A DNA stretch of 8,891 nucleotides from Bdellovibrionales bacterium (GCA_021730855.1 JAKFYM010000275.1:1-8891); one strand, 5' to 3'; numbered from the stretch's first letter, positions 1 through 7,061 are shown. Made by a program: numbers and translations. The notes: generated from the letters alone by a model not told the origin.

Positions 1-171
1 ACACCACTCCGAAAAATCCAGCGCGCAGTATTTTCCCCACCTCCACGCAAACCCTTCCGCGCCGCGCCTCCACCCCCCCGCTCGCGCTCCGCGCTCACTC
101 AGATCTGCGTCCCTGCGCTCACTTCCCAAGGCTGCCCCAGGAGAAAGCATTTCAACAGAGCAAAGTGACCT
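1..171. other. GC-rich non-coding stretch downstream of cheA
   Basis: No gene is supported here. The stretch is strongly GC-rich and low in complexity, with a C7 run at 73-79 and several GCGCTC/GCGCGG-type words. On the minus strand the frame stays open from the cheA stop to the window edge (57 codons). The predicted peptide is rich in R, G, A and W, has an ATG near 146 without a Shine-Dalgarno sequence, and looks like a by-product of GC content. I found no hairpin plus T-run that would serve as a terminator for the che operon. Confidence 0.5.
91..123. repeat. Two direct copies of GCGCTCACT around a CAGATCTG palindrome
   Basis: GCGCTCACT occurs at 91-99 and again at 115-123, 24 bp apart. The 8-bp palindrome CAGATCTG lies between them at 100-107. 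A shorter copy, GCGCTC, is at 84-89. The unit may be a genome-specific intergenic repeat or chance in GC-rich sequence. Nothing links it to a known repeat family. Confidence 0.35.
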
Positions 172-1881
172 CTAATTCGCAAATTCTAAAAAATTAGAGA
201 GGCTGTCCTTTTCGAGAACACGTTCCTTGATGCGGACATAAGCAAATGGCTTGGCATTCTCCGCCATGTGCATAATATTTTGCACGTCGAGCACCAGCGC
301 CACACTTCCATCCTTGCGAATCGAAGCTCCCTGCAGGCCAGGCAGGGCCGCAATATAGGAATCCACCGATTGCACAATGGCCTCTTCGATCGAAGAAAAA
401 TCATCCACCACAAAAGCCAGCTGTTTGCCCCTAGGATCCTTGAAACGCAAGCTATGGTAGATCGCGCGATCGTCGGCCTCGGGTGGCGTGTCCCATAGTA
501 AAGACTTCAAGGAAATAAGCCCCAGGAACTTAGTTGGGTCTTCGCCTTCCGGAATTTTCCCAAGTAGCTCTCCCGGAAGCACGTCGATCGATTCGTCGAT
601 CTGGTCCACGGGAATTGCGCAGGTGGTTTTATTGACCTCGAGGAAGAGCGAAAAAAGCACCACTACGCTCATTGGGAAACGCAGCTGAATGATCGTTCCC
701 CTACCCGGCTCCGACTCAATCAGCACGGTGCCCTTGAGTTTGTTGATATTACTTTTCACCACGTCCATGCCCACGCCACGGCCAGAAATATCCGTCACCT
801 TTTCCGCGGTGGAGAAGCCCGGCGCAAAAATCAGCGCCAACTTCTGGCTGTCGGTGAAGGCATGCGCTTTGTCGGAGGGCACGATACCTTTTTCCACGGC
901 CTTTTTCAAAATCTTATCGCCGTCAATGCCACGACCATCATCGGAAATCTCGATATAAACAAAATTTCCTCGCACAAAACTATTGAGACGAATCACGCCC
1001 ATCGGATTCTTACCCATGCGTTTTCGCTCGCCCACGCTTTCGATTCCATGGTCGGCAGAATTGCGAATCAAGTGGGTCATCGGATCGCCAATCGCCTCGA
1101 CAATACTTTTGTCGAGTTCGGCATCGCCATTCACGATTTTGAGATCGATATTTTTACCGAGCTTCACTGCCAGCTCTTTCACCACTCGCGGGAAACGCTG
1201 AAACACTTGGTTCACCGGCACAAGCCGCACTCCAAAAACAATGCCGCTCAGCGAGCGCACAAGACGAGAAAGTTTCCCAACCTGAAGATCCATATCGAAA
1301 CGCAGGTCGGCTCCCACCGCTCCCAAAGCCTCCATGCGTTCTGGCATGGCCTCCAGGGCATAACGCAAGAGCTCGAGCTCACTGGTGAGGCCGAGAATTT
1401 TTCCGATTTTCCCCTCGTCCACACGCACAAAGGAATGAAGCTGCACTTTTTTTGGCTCTTGGCTCTGGCTGTGCACCTGAGCCTCTGCCAACTGCTTCAC
1501 AGACTTGCTATCCCCCGCCAAAAAACGCTGGATCACGGCCACTGGCACGGTGATGTCCAAATTTGTTTCCTGGTCCCGGATCATAACGCCGAGATCGGAG
1601 AGCACCCGTTGCATTATCAGCAGCATTTCCTTAGAAACCGGAAGTTCGTGCCGACGCGCCTTATCCAGGAGAGTTTCCGCCGCGTGGCTAATGCGGGTGA
1701 CATTCTCCATATTTAAAAAAGAAGAATTGCCTTTGATGGTATGCAATCCACGAAAGAGGCCGTTCACCAGATCCATGTCCTTGGGTTTCGCCTGCAGACC
1801 CGCCAGATCCACGGCCAGGCGCTCAAGAATCTCTTCCGACTCGGTAAAGAAGGCTCGTTTTAACTCGAGATCTTCAGCCAT
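172..1881 (-). CDS. cheA: CheA-type chemotaxis histidine kinase without a P2 domain
   Basis: This is the histidine autokinase that couples receptor signals to CheY in the cytoplasmic chemoreceptor array. The order along 569 residues is: P1/HPt (about 1-115) with phospho-acceptor H47 in HTIKGNSSF; a short linker (about 120-152); a P3 dimerisation helical pair (about 153-225); the P4 ATPase with N box HLIRNSADHGIE (270-281), G1 DDGRGID (314-320), FAPGFSTAE (352-360) and G2 GRGVGMD (367-373); and a P5 CheW-like domain (about 405-545). Enteric CheA is about 650 residues. The shortfall matches the missing P2 (CheY/CheB docking) domain, for which the linker has no room. The ATG at 1879-1881 is preceded by GAGG with an 8-base spacer and lies 3 bases after the cheW stop. 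It is the last gene of an MCP-cheW-cheA unit. The family call is secure. Phosphotransfer to the CheY at 4288-4653 is inferred. Confidence 0.95.
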   Translation of the reverse strand: MAEDLELKRAFFTESEEILERLAVDLAGLQAKPKDMDLVNGLFRGLHTIKGNSSFLNMENVTRISHAAETLLDKARRHELPVSKEMLLIMQRVLSDLGVMIRDQETNLDITVPVAVIQRFLAGDSKSVKQLAEAQVHSQSQEPKKVQLHSFVRVDEGKIGKILGLTSELELLRYALEAMPERMEALGAVGADLRFDMDLQVGKLSRLVRSLSGIVFGVRLVPVNQVFQRFPRVVKELAVKLGKNIDLKIVNGDAELDKSIVEAIGDPMTHLIRNSADHGIESVGERKRMGKNPMGVIRLNSFVRGNFVYIEISDDGRGIDGDKILKKAVEKGIVPSDKAHAFTDSQKLALIFAPGFSTAEKVTDISGRGVGMDVVKSNINKLKGTVLIESEPGRGTIIQLRFPMSVVVLFSLFLEVNKTTCAIPVDQIDESIDVLPGELLGKIPEGEDPTKFLGLISLKSLLWDTPPEADDRAIYHSLRFKDPRGKQLAFVVDDFSSIEEAIVQSVDSYIAALPGLQGASIRKDGSVALVLDVQNIMHMAENAKPFAYVRIKERVLEKDSLSNFLEFAN

Positions 1882-1884
1882 TTT

Positions 1885-2373
1885 TTATGCCTCGCCCACA
1901 CGACCAGCCATTTCGGCACTAACAAAAAGATCCGCATCGATAGACCAAAATTTTCTACCCGTGCTCTGTGCCGGGGCTCCTTCGATGGTGACCTCAAGAA
2001 GCTCAAAACCATTTTTCAGAAATTTTTTGTCCACCACAGTTTGGGCACGCAACTCTTCGATTTCCGAGCCCTCCAGCGAACGCACCGGCACCATGCCTGC
2101 CACCACGGGACGATCAATGGCCACGGCGGTAAGATTGCCCCGCACACGACAGATGAGAAAATGGCTATTGTGCCCCGCCTGCAAACCATATCTTTTGGCA
2201 GCGTCGACCACGCCCATCACCCGCCCGCGGACAGCGGCAAGGCCCAGAAAAAAGGGAGGGGAATTGGGAATGGCCGTGATCTTACTCGCGGGTATCACCT
2301 CTTCCACTAGGGCGAGAGGCAGAGCGAAGTCGCAACCGGCCACTTCAAATACAAGAATTTCCTCGTGACTCAT
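1885..2373 (-). CDS. cheW: CheW chemotaxis coupling protein
   Basis: This is the adaptor that links CheA (via P5) to the chemoreceptor tip in the array. It is a single CheW beta-barrel domain of 162 residues, the usual length. The diagnostic stretch is around residues 44-64, with [19 protein letters not shown] matching the family pattern NLRG-x-V-x-PV-x-DL-x4-GL. R49 is the receptor/CheA-contact Arg. Substitutions within the motif are P to G at residue 54 and L to A at residue 58, so it is somewhat divergent. The start ATG (2371-2373) overlaps the MCP stop by ATGA, and the SD-like GGGGAGAGAG lies a long 10-12 bases upstream. This arrangement suggests translational coupling to the receptor's second reading frame, so ribosomes must reach the end of that frame. 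It is followed after 3 bases by cheA. Confidence 0.93.
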   Translation of the reverse strand: MSHEEILVFEVAGCDFALPLALVEEVIPASKITAIPNSPPFFLGLAAVRGRVMGVVDAAKRYGLQAGHNSHFLICRVRGNLTAVAIDRPVVAGMVPVRSLEGSEIEELRAQTVVDKKFLKNGFELLEVTIEGAPAQSTGRKFWSIDADLFVSAEMAGRVGEA

Positions 2374-3221
2374 GCGGCATCTCTCTCCCCTACTCCGGGC
2401 AGGGGGGGAGGCGTCACCGCAGTGACCTCATCGGCTGCTTGCAATGTCTCGTACTGCTCCACCGCCGCTTGCGGCATGGCCACTAGCCCGCGGGGACCAG
2501 CAGGGGGCGGAGCCGTGGGAGGCTGAATGGTTTCGGCCTCCTCTTCCAGGCGAAACTGGCCCACGATGGAGTTGAGTTGCCCCACGAGTGCATCAAGTTT
2601 GTTTACCTCAAGGGAGGTAAACTCAGTAGCACGATTCACTTCCTGCATCTCCGTGAGGTTCGTGTGCACGGCCGCGGAGACCTTCTGCATAAATTCTAGA
2701 ACGAGAGTAGAGCTCTCGGTTTGTTTGGTAGCAGATGCCGCTACCCTTTGGATGAGCGAGGACACGGCTTCCACGTCCTTGATAATGCCATCCAACGACA
2801 CTCCGGCCGCCTTGGCCAGGCTCACCCCGGCCTTCACGCGCACTCCGGATTCCGACATTAAGGAAGTCACCTGGCCAGTGAGCTTACGTGCCCGTTCGGC
2901 CAGTTTGCGCACTTCCTCGGCTACCACGGCAAAACCTTTTCCATGCTCGCCGGCCTTGGTGGCCTCGATCGCCGCGTTGATGGCCAGAAGGTTCGTTTGG
3001 GAAGCGATCTCGTTGATCGAGCTCACTAGCTCTTCAATCTTCTTGGCAGACTCTTCAATCTTTTCCATCGCTGCGATGGTTTCATGCACCGAGGCGCCAC
3101 CTTGCAGAGCGCGATCCATGGCAATTTTCGAAAGACTCGCAGCCTGGCGCGTACTCTCCCCCGAACTCTGGATCAAATCATCGATACTGCCGAGCGAGCT
3201 CGTGCACTCATCGATGTTCAT
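2370..3221 (-). CDS. MCP signalling domain, downstream part of an amber-split chemoreceptor
   Basis: This is the cytoplasmic signalling part of a methyl-accepting chemotaxis protein, which controls CheA through CheW. The hairpin tip is at residues 67-112 of this 283-codon frame, with [20 protein letters not shown] followed by [20 protein letters not shown], close to the universal MCP core. The C-terminal helix runs to about residue 228. A Pro-rich tail ([12 protein letters not shown]) follows, and there is no CheR-tethering NWETF pentapeptide. The frame is the same as that of the upstream half (3228-4175); only TAG-CAG-TCG separates them. The ATG at 3219-3221 has no SD, so it could be used only by re-initiation after the TAG. 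Joined, the receptor would have about 601 residues, a normal MCP size. The conserved tip and absence of further lesions show that this half is either recently interrupted or still functional. Confidence 0.85.
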   Translation of the reverse strand: MNIDECTSSLGSIDDLIQSSGESTRQAASLSKIAMDRALQGGASVHETIAAMEKIEESAKKIEELVSSINEIASQTNLLAINAAIEATKAGEHGKGFAVVAEEVRKLAERARKLTGQVTSLMSESGVRVKAGVSLAKAAGVSLDGIIKDVEAVSSLIQRVAASATKQTESSTLVLEFMQKVSAAVHTNLTEMQEVNRATEFTSLEVNKLDALVGQLNSIVGQFRLEEEAETIQPPTAPPPAGPRGLVAMPQAAVEQYETLQAADEVTAVTPPPLPGVGERDAA

Positions 3222-3227
3222 CGACTG

Positions 3228-3230
3228 CTA
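3228..3230 (-). other. In-frame amber codon interrupting the MCP gene
   Basis: On the minus strand the codons read AAC ATG ATG TAG CAG TCG ATG AAC ATC, and both flanks are in one frame (start positions 4175 and 3221 have the same phase). A single C-to-T transition from CAG (Gln) would explain it, and a Gln there suits the polar helix. TAG terminates cheA, cheY and the regulator at 5685-7049, so it is not reassigned genome-wide. It may be a nonsense mutation, a sequencing error, or a site of termination and re-initiation at the ATG 6 bases after the stop. Confidence 0.9.
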
Positions 3231-4175
3231 CATCATGTTCTTGCTGATGCCCGCAGCGGCCACGGAAGTACGGTTCGTATGAAATCCCACCTGTTCGGTG
3301 GTTTCGCTCACCACGCGGCTAGCATTGGAGATGGTGCCGATAATGGAATGTGTTTTCTCTAAAAAGACGTTCACCCAGGAAGCTAGTTCCCGCATCTCGC
3401 CGCCGGCGCGTGTATAAACACGTTTTGTTAGGTCGCCATCACCATTGGCAATATCTTTCATGCGGTTAAGCACCTGACGGACGGGAGAAGTGATGCTCAT
3501 CGTGACCACCGCGGCGGCGCCCAAACCGAAAAAGAAGACCGCGATCAGGTAGAAACTGAAGGTCGAACGGGAGTCTCCTTCCTTTTCCAGCACCGATTGA
3601 TTGATCCTCAGCTCAAACAGCTCATTGGCCGCCCGCAGCTTAGCTAGCAAGCCTTCCATGTCCTTCGCCATACGGTCCATCTCGCGCTTCGCGGTGGTGG
3701 CTTCATAGGGGCTCTGGCGACGAATCGCATCCGAGAATTTCTCCGCACTGGCAGAGAACTGCCGAAAAATCTCGCCAATCTGGTTATAAAATTTATTTAA
3801 CTGACCACTAGCAGGAACCGCATTTTCTCTTGCTAGGTTCCCGGTCAGCCGTTTCGACTGATCCAAGTCGATGCGAAATGCTTGCAGTTCATTCTTCATC
3901 TGTGGGTAAAAATTCGCCTGTGGCTCCACCAATACCGATTGGGCCGTCATCCGGATCTTGGTAAGCGTCAGGATCGCCCGGCTTTCAATGAGGTGTATGG
4001 AATTCCAGATCCGCTGAGTGCGCTCTTTCGACTCCGAAAGATCAGAATAATTGGAGGAAACAGAATGCAGGGCATAAGCGCAAACTGCCACGGGGAGGAC
4101 GAAACCAAGAACAATACGGAAGGCTATCCTCTCCCAAAAGAAAATCTTTTTTTGATTGCCCGGCTTGTTCAACAC
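3228..4175 (-). CDS. Transmembrane chemoreceptor, N-terminal sensor and HAMP part, ending at an in-frame TAG
   Basis: This is the membrane-sensing half of an MCP. In 315 residues it shows a basic N-terminus, TM1 (about 19-38), an alpha-helical periplasmic four-helix-bundle type sensor (about 40-204), TM2 (about 206-227), HAMP (about 228-280, starting ITSPVRQVLNRM and containing GDGDLTKRV), and the first turns of the signalling helix. It stops at TAG (3228-3230) before the conserved tip, so on its own it cannot contact CheA/CheW. The start is GTG (4173-4175), supported by GGAGG at 4181-4185 with a 5-base spacer. It is the first gene of the leftward che operon and is divergent from cheY. It may be the 5' half of a nonsense-mutated gene, or one half of a receptor made by read-through or re-initiation. 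The ligand cannot be inferred. Confidence 0.85.
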   Translation of the reverse strand: MLNKPGNQKKIFFWERIAFRIVLGFVLPVAVCAYALHSVSSNYSDLSESKERTQRIWNSIHLIESRAILTLTKIRMTAQSVLVEPQANFYPQMKNELQAFRIDLDQSKRLTGNLARENAVPASGQLNKFYNQIGEIFRQFSASAEKFSDAIRRQSPYEATTAKREMDRMAKDMEGLLAKLRAANELFELRINQSVLEKEGDSRSTFSFYLIAVFFFGLGAAAVVTMSITSPVRQVLNRMKDIANGDGDLTKRVYTRAGGEMRELASWVNVFLEKTHSIIGTISNASRVVSETTEQVGFHTNRTSVAAAGISKNMM

Positions 4176-4180
4176 CTAGT

Positions 4181-4185
4181 CCTCC
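4181..4185 (-). promoter_or_regulatory. Ribosome binding site that fixes the GTG start of the MCP
   Basis: GGAGG on the minus strand is spaced 5 bases from GTG (4173-4175). No ATG is similarly placed, so this site decides the start. Confidence 0.75.
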
Positions 4186-4191
4186 AGTTAC

Positions 4192-4206
4192 CTTCTCGGT
4201 GAGAAG
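4192..4206. repeat. Perfect inverted repeat CTTCTC-GGT-GAGAAG near the MCP start
   Basis: This is a 6-bp stem with a 3-base centre, about 24 bases upstream of the GTG start of the MCP. It could be an operator overlapping the MCP promoter or a small hairpin in its leader. On the plus strand it is followed by a T-rich stretch (4207-4219), so a weak terminator-like role is also possible. A short dyad of this kind may be chance. Confidence 0.4.
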
Positions 4207-4220
4207 TAAATTTTTGTTTA
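4193..4220 (-). promoter_or_regulatory. Weak sigma-28-like promoter candidate for the MCP-cheW-cheA operon
   Basis: On the minus strand TAAACAAA and ACCGAGAA are about 12 bases apart. The sigma-28 pattern is TAAAGTTT-N11-GCCGATAA. The TAAA core and CCGA core are both present, but the spacing is one base too long and the rest of the -35 is poor. The leader would be very short, about 15 bases. It is listed only because the divergent cheY promoter is clearly better. Confidence 0.2.
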
Positions 4221-4226
4221 ACAAAA
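4212..4226. repeat. Perfect inverted repeat TTTTGTT-T-AACAAAA between MCP and cheY
   Basis: This is a 7-bp perfect palindromic arm pair with a single central base. It lies 4 bp upstream of the -35 of the sigma-28-like cheY promoter, and its centre is 20 bp from the centre of the other dyad (4192-4206). It could be a shared operator for the divergent promoters or an AT-rich UP-like element. No regulator is known. Confidence 0.45.
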
Positions 4227-4230
4227 CTAC

Positions 4231-4257
4231 TTAAGTTATGGGTTTAGGACCCGATAC
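4231..4257 (+). promoter_or_regulatory. Sigma-28 (FliA) type promoter for cheY
   Basis: The -35 TTAAGTTA (4231-4238) and -10 CCCGATAC (4250-4257) are separated by exactly 11 bases. Against the consensus TAAAGTTT-N11-GCCGATAA each box matches 6 of 8, including the CCGATA core. The expected start is near 4264, leaving a leader of about 24 bases containing GAGG (4276-4279), 8 bases from the cheY ATG. Sigma-28 control of late flagellar and chemotaxis genes is well established, so the context fits. The use of this site is inferred from sequence only. Confidence 0.65.
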
Positions 4258-4287
4258 AGATAGCGAAGGCCCAGAGAGGAACAAGGC

Positions 4288-4653
4288 ATGAATATTCTTG
4301 TGGTAGACGACTCCGCCACCATGCGGATGATCGTAGTGAAGTCATTACGTCAGGCGGGATTTGAAGCCGCTACCGTGATTGAGGCTTCAGGAGCAAAGGA
4401 AGCATTGCAAAAAATCGCTGCTGGCGGGATCGATATTGTTTTATCCGACGTAAACATGCCGGAAATCTCGGGAATCGAGCTTATCAAGGTGATCAAAGCC
4501 AAGCTGCCTGATCTTCCCGTGGTCATGATCACCACCGAATCCAGTCCAGAAATGAAAAAAACCATGAAAGACGCCGGCGCCAACGGCATCATCACCAAAC
4601 CCTTTCCTGCCGACGAACTCAAAAAAATTCTCGGCCCTCTGGTTAAAAAATAG
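4288..4653 (+). CDS. cheY: CheY-like single-domain response regulator
   Basis: This is a stand-alone receiver domain of 121 residues that is phosphorylated by CheA and, in flagellated bacteria, binds the motor switch. All active-site residues are present: acidic pair D7/D8 (VVDDSATMR), phospho-acceptor D54 in LSDVNMPE, T82 in MITTESS, and K104 in ITKPF. There is no output domain. The start is the ATG at 4288 with GAGG 8 bases upstream, under a sigma-28-like promoter and divergent from the MCP-cheW-cheA operon. The CheX/CheC-like gene begins 6 bases after its stop, so the two are almost certainly co-transcribed and probably act on the same phosphoryl group. Sequence alone does not separate CheY from other one-domain receivers; the chemotaxis context makes CheY the best call. 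Confidence 0.88.
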   Translation: MNILVVDDSATMRMIVVKSLRQAGFEAATVIEASGAKEALQKIAAGGIDIVLSDVNMPEISGIELIKVIKAKLPDLPVVMITTESSPEMKKTMKDAGANGIITKPFPADELKKILGPLVKK

Positions 4654-4659
4654 AGGCAT

Positions 4660-5667
4660 ATGGAAAAGCCGGCTCGCATCGTCAGCACTGAAAAAATCCG
4701 CAACTTCAACGAGAAGGTGCGTGCGGGCCTAGAACAAGCTCTGAACTTCATGATGGCGCTCGATAGCGGAAAAATCCAGGTCGGACCCTTTGAGCCCTTT
4801 CTCATGCCGATCGAGGCCTATATCTCGGCCTACAAAAAACAGTCCGTGCTCATCAAGCTATATTCCGACAAAGATTTCCAGGGCGAGCTCTATTGGTTCT
4901 TCGAGCTACGCACGGCAATTTCCCTGGGCAGCTTGCTGCGCATGCTGCCCATTCCCGCCATGGAAGAAAAACTGAGCAAGAAAATTTTTGACGCCAACGA
5001 CCAGGATTCCTTCGGAGAAGTGGGCAACCAACTTTGCGGAATCCTCGACCGCGTGTTCCGCACCGTCACCAACAAAAACATTCACCTGCGTATGGACTTC
5101 AATAAAAAGGTCTACCCCGACGAAAGCATCCGCCTCGACAGCTTCGTGAACCGGGAAGAGTACGTGGTTTTTCTCGCCAATCTTGTTCTGCCCGGCGCCC
5201 CAGTACAGAAAATCACCCTTCTACTCCCCCGCTCCCTGTACGAGGTGATGCTGAACATCGAAATTTCCCTCGAAGGCATCACCCCGAAACTAGTGGTGGT
5301 CCACTCCCATGACTCGGCCCTACTGGAACGCCTACAAATCGAAATGAATTCGCGCTACACCACGGTGCTGCCGGCCGCCTCGCAGGATGATGTCTTCAAA
5401 CTGGTGGACACCCCCGGCGTGGCCGCCGTGGGCGTGGACCTAAGGGAAATGTCCAGTCCACTTTCTCTGCAAGACTCCATCTATTTGAAACGCTTGGTGA
5501 CGAATCGCACGTTCACTCGTATCCCTTATTTTCTCACCTGGAAAAACGCCGACAACGCCACCCTAGAGGAAGTAAAAAAACTTGGGCTAGCCGGAGCCAC
5601 GACGGGGTCGTTTGAGCAGAACTTTGCCAGGTGGGCGGTGGCGTTTACTCAGGATCCCACTGATTGA
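4660..5667 (+). CDS. CheX/CheC-like domain fused to a degenerate receiver; probable CheY-P phosphatase or CheY regulator
   Basis: In this 335-residue protein, residues about 45-200 resemble the CheC/CheX/FliY fold: GELYWFFELRTAISLGSLLR (75-94) is followed by D116-x3-E120-x2-N123 (DSFGEVGN), the Glu-Asn pair that dephosphorylates CheY-P in that family. The family's downstream Pro is not at its usual distance. Residues about 209-320 look like a pseudo-receiver. HDSA (217-220) keeps one of the two acidic residues, VDLREM gives D260 at the phospho-acceptor position and LT gives T293, but the invariant Lys is G316 (TTGSF). The ATG at 4660 lies 6 bases after cheY. Its SD would have to lie in the cheY 3' end, where none is obvious, so translational coupling is likely. 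The fusion is not one I can name. Phosphatase activity is inference; a motor-switch or adaptor role is an alternative. It is cytoplasmic, with no signal or TM segment. Confidence 0.65.
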   Translation: MEKPARIVSTEKIRNFNEKVRAGLEQALNFMMALDSGKIQVGPFEPFLMPIEAYISAYKKQSVLIKLYSDKDFQGELYWFFELRTAISLGSLLRMLPIPAMEEKLSKKIFDANDQDSFGEVGNQLCGILDRVFRTVTNKNIHLRMDFNKKVYPDESIRLDSFVNREEYVVFLANLVLPGAPVQKITLLLPRSLYEVMLNIEISLEGITPKLVVVHSHDSALLERLQIEMNSRYTTVLPAASQDDVFKLVDTPGVAAVGVDLREMSSPLSLQDSIYLKRLVTNRTFTRIPYFLTWKNADNATLEEVKKLGLAGATTGSFEQNFARWAVAFTQDPTD

Positions 5668-5684
5668 GCGGCCGAAGGGTTACG

Positions 5685-7049
5685 CTATCGATCTAGTTTA
5701 TGGATCCCTAGTTTCACCAACTTCTGATGCAAATGCGACCTATCCACGCCCATCATTCTAGCTAGCCGGCTCACATTCCCCTTCGTCCCGCGGTAGGCAC
5801 GCGCCAGAAATTCCCTCTCGCGTTCGCCCTGGGCTTGGCCAAACTGCTCTAGGCTCTCTTCTTCCATCGCCGGATAACTTGCCGTTATCGTGCGCAAGGC
5901 CTGTTCCGGAAGGTGGCGCAGGGAGAGCTTCTCGTCCCCCTCGGCCAGGGCGTCCAAGGCCCACAGTAAATTGCGAAACTCGCGCACATTTCCTGGCCAA
6001 GAATGCAGGCGGAGTGCGTCCCAAAGCTCGCTTTCCAGCTCACGCTTGGGGAAAAACGCCAATGCCAATTCCTCTAGCTCCTCTAAACGATCGCGGAGTG
6101 GGGCCACATCCAGGCGCAGCACGCCTAGGCGGTAGTAGAGATCCTCGCGGAAGCTTCCCTCCCGCACGAGCTCCTCTAAGTTCCTGTTCGCGGCCGCCAC
6201 CACTCGGAAATCGATGGCGATGGCGCGGTTGCCACCCACGCGTCGGATTTCCTTTTCCTGCAGGACGCGCAGGAGCTTGGCTTGGAGGTCGAGGCTTAGG
6301 CTATTGACCTCGTCGAGGAAAAGCGTGCCCCCGTCGGCCTCGGCAAAAACCCCCTCCTTTGCTCGGTCCGCGCCGGTAAAAGCGCCTTTCTCGTGCCCAA
6401 ACAAAAAGGAGTCGGCAGTGCCGGTTGGGATGGCAGCACAGTTCACCGCCACAAAGGCCGCCGTGGGATCGCGTCCCCAGGCGTGTAAGCTGCGTGCCAC
6501 CAGCTCCTTGCCCACGCCCGTTTCTCCAGTCACCAGCACGGGGGCGTCGTGGGTGGCGAACTTGCGGATCCTATCTTTGAGATCCTTTGTTTTGGCCGAG
6601 GAGCCGCTGAGGCTCTCACGCGTTTGGATCGAGGATTTTTGCGCCTGGGCCTCGAGTTTGCGCCACCGCCTACGTTCGAGGGCGCGGTCCAGGGCATGCA
6701 GCAGCTCTCCCCGGCCAAAGCCCTTGAGCACGTAGTCCGTGGCGCCTAGGCGTAAGGCCTTCTGGACGGAAGAAAAATCATGCGCGCTGCTCACCACAAT
6801 CAGCTCCACACTCGGATCAGCCGCCTTTAAGGCCTCCAGCACCGTGTAGCCGTCTAAGGGGTTGTCCTTGTAGTGCAGGTCCACAAGCGCGATTTGGAAA
6901 GACTCTTGTTTGGCGAGAGCCTGCGCCTCTTCCGGAGAAAGTGCCTGGAGCAGGCGCGTCTCCTCGCCCTCTCTCCAGCCTTCGAGCGCGCGCCGAAGTA
7001 GGAAGTGATTGGCGGCTTCGTCGTCTACCGCAAGTATGGTCAACCTCAT
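5685..7049 (-). CDS. NtrC-family sigma-54-dependent response regulator
   Basis: This is a 454-residue transcription activator. A receiver (about 1-120) has D9/D10, phospho-acceptor D57 (ALVDLHY), S87 and K109. The AAA+ domain (about 150-385) has Walker A GETGVGKE (175-182), the sigma-54 contact loop GAFTGA (222-227), Walker B TLFLDE (242-247), the REDLYYRL Arg-finger region (301-308) and WPGNVREF (351-358). A Fis-type helix-turn-helix (about 415-450) contains GNVSRLARMMGV and DRSHLHQKL. The start is the ATG at 7047-7049, preceded by GAGGG with a 4-base spacer. An in-frame ATG at 7229 is rejected because the extension has no RBS and crosses promoter DNA. No partner kinase is in the window. The gene is convergent with 4660-5667 (17-base gap) and divergent from a sigma-54 operon that it probably activates through the dyad at 7062-7079. 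Confidence 0.92.
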   Translation of the reverse strand: MRLTILAVDDEAANHFLLRRALEGWREGEETRLLQALSPEEAQALAKQESFQIALVDLHYKDNPLDGYTVLEALKAADPSVELIVVSSAHDFSSVQKALRLGATDYVLKGFGRGELLHALDRALERRRWRKLEAQAQKSSIQTRESLSGSSAKTKDLKDRIRKFATHDAPVLVTGETGVGKELVARSLHAWGRDPTAAFVAVNCAAIPTGTADSFLFGHEKGAFTGADRAKEGVFAEADGGTLFLDEVNSLSLDLQAKLLRVLQEKEIRRVGGNRAIAIDFRVVAAANRNLEELVREGSFREDLYYRLGVLRLDVAPLRDRLEELEELALAFFPKRELESELWDALRLHSWPGNVREFRNLLWALDALAEGDEKLSLRHLPEQALRTITASYPAMEEESLEQFGQAQGEREREFLARAYRGTKGNVSRLARMMGVDRSHLHQKLVKLGIHKLDR

Positions 7050-7061
7050 TTTTCCCTCAAC

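Noticed and set aside
1..171. Minus-strand frame continuing open past the cheA TAG to the window edge, suggesting amber read-through
   Set aside because: The stretch is very GC-rich, so stops are rare by chance. The peptide is low-complexity, there is no RBS, and cheA already ends at a normal CheA length after P5.
862..1716. Plus-strand open frame of 284 codons opposite cheA
   Set aside because: It lies entirely within the well-supported cheA on the other strand, has a His-rich, unlikely composition, and shows no RBS or recognisable domain.
3228..3230. TAG read as pyrrolysine or a reassigned sense codon
   Set aside because: TAG ends at least three other genes here in the right place, and MCPs are not pyrrolysine proteins. 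A nonsense change or re-initiation is simpler.
5668..5684. Bidirectional terminator between the convergent genes ending at 5667 and 5685
   Set aside because: The 17-base gap shows no GC-rich stem with a T-run on either strand.
6530..6749. Short open frames on both strands inside the response regulator gene
   Set aside because: They are by-products of GC-rich coding DNA, with no RBS or domain evidence.
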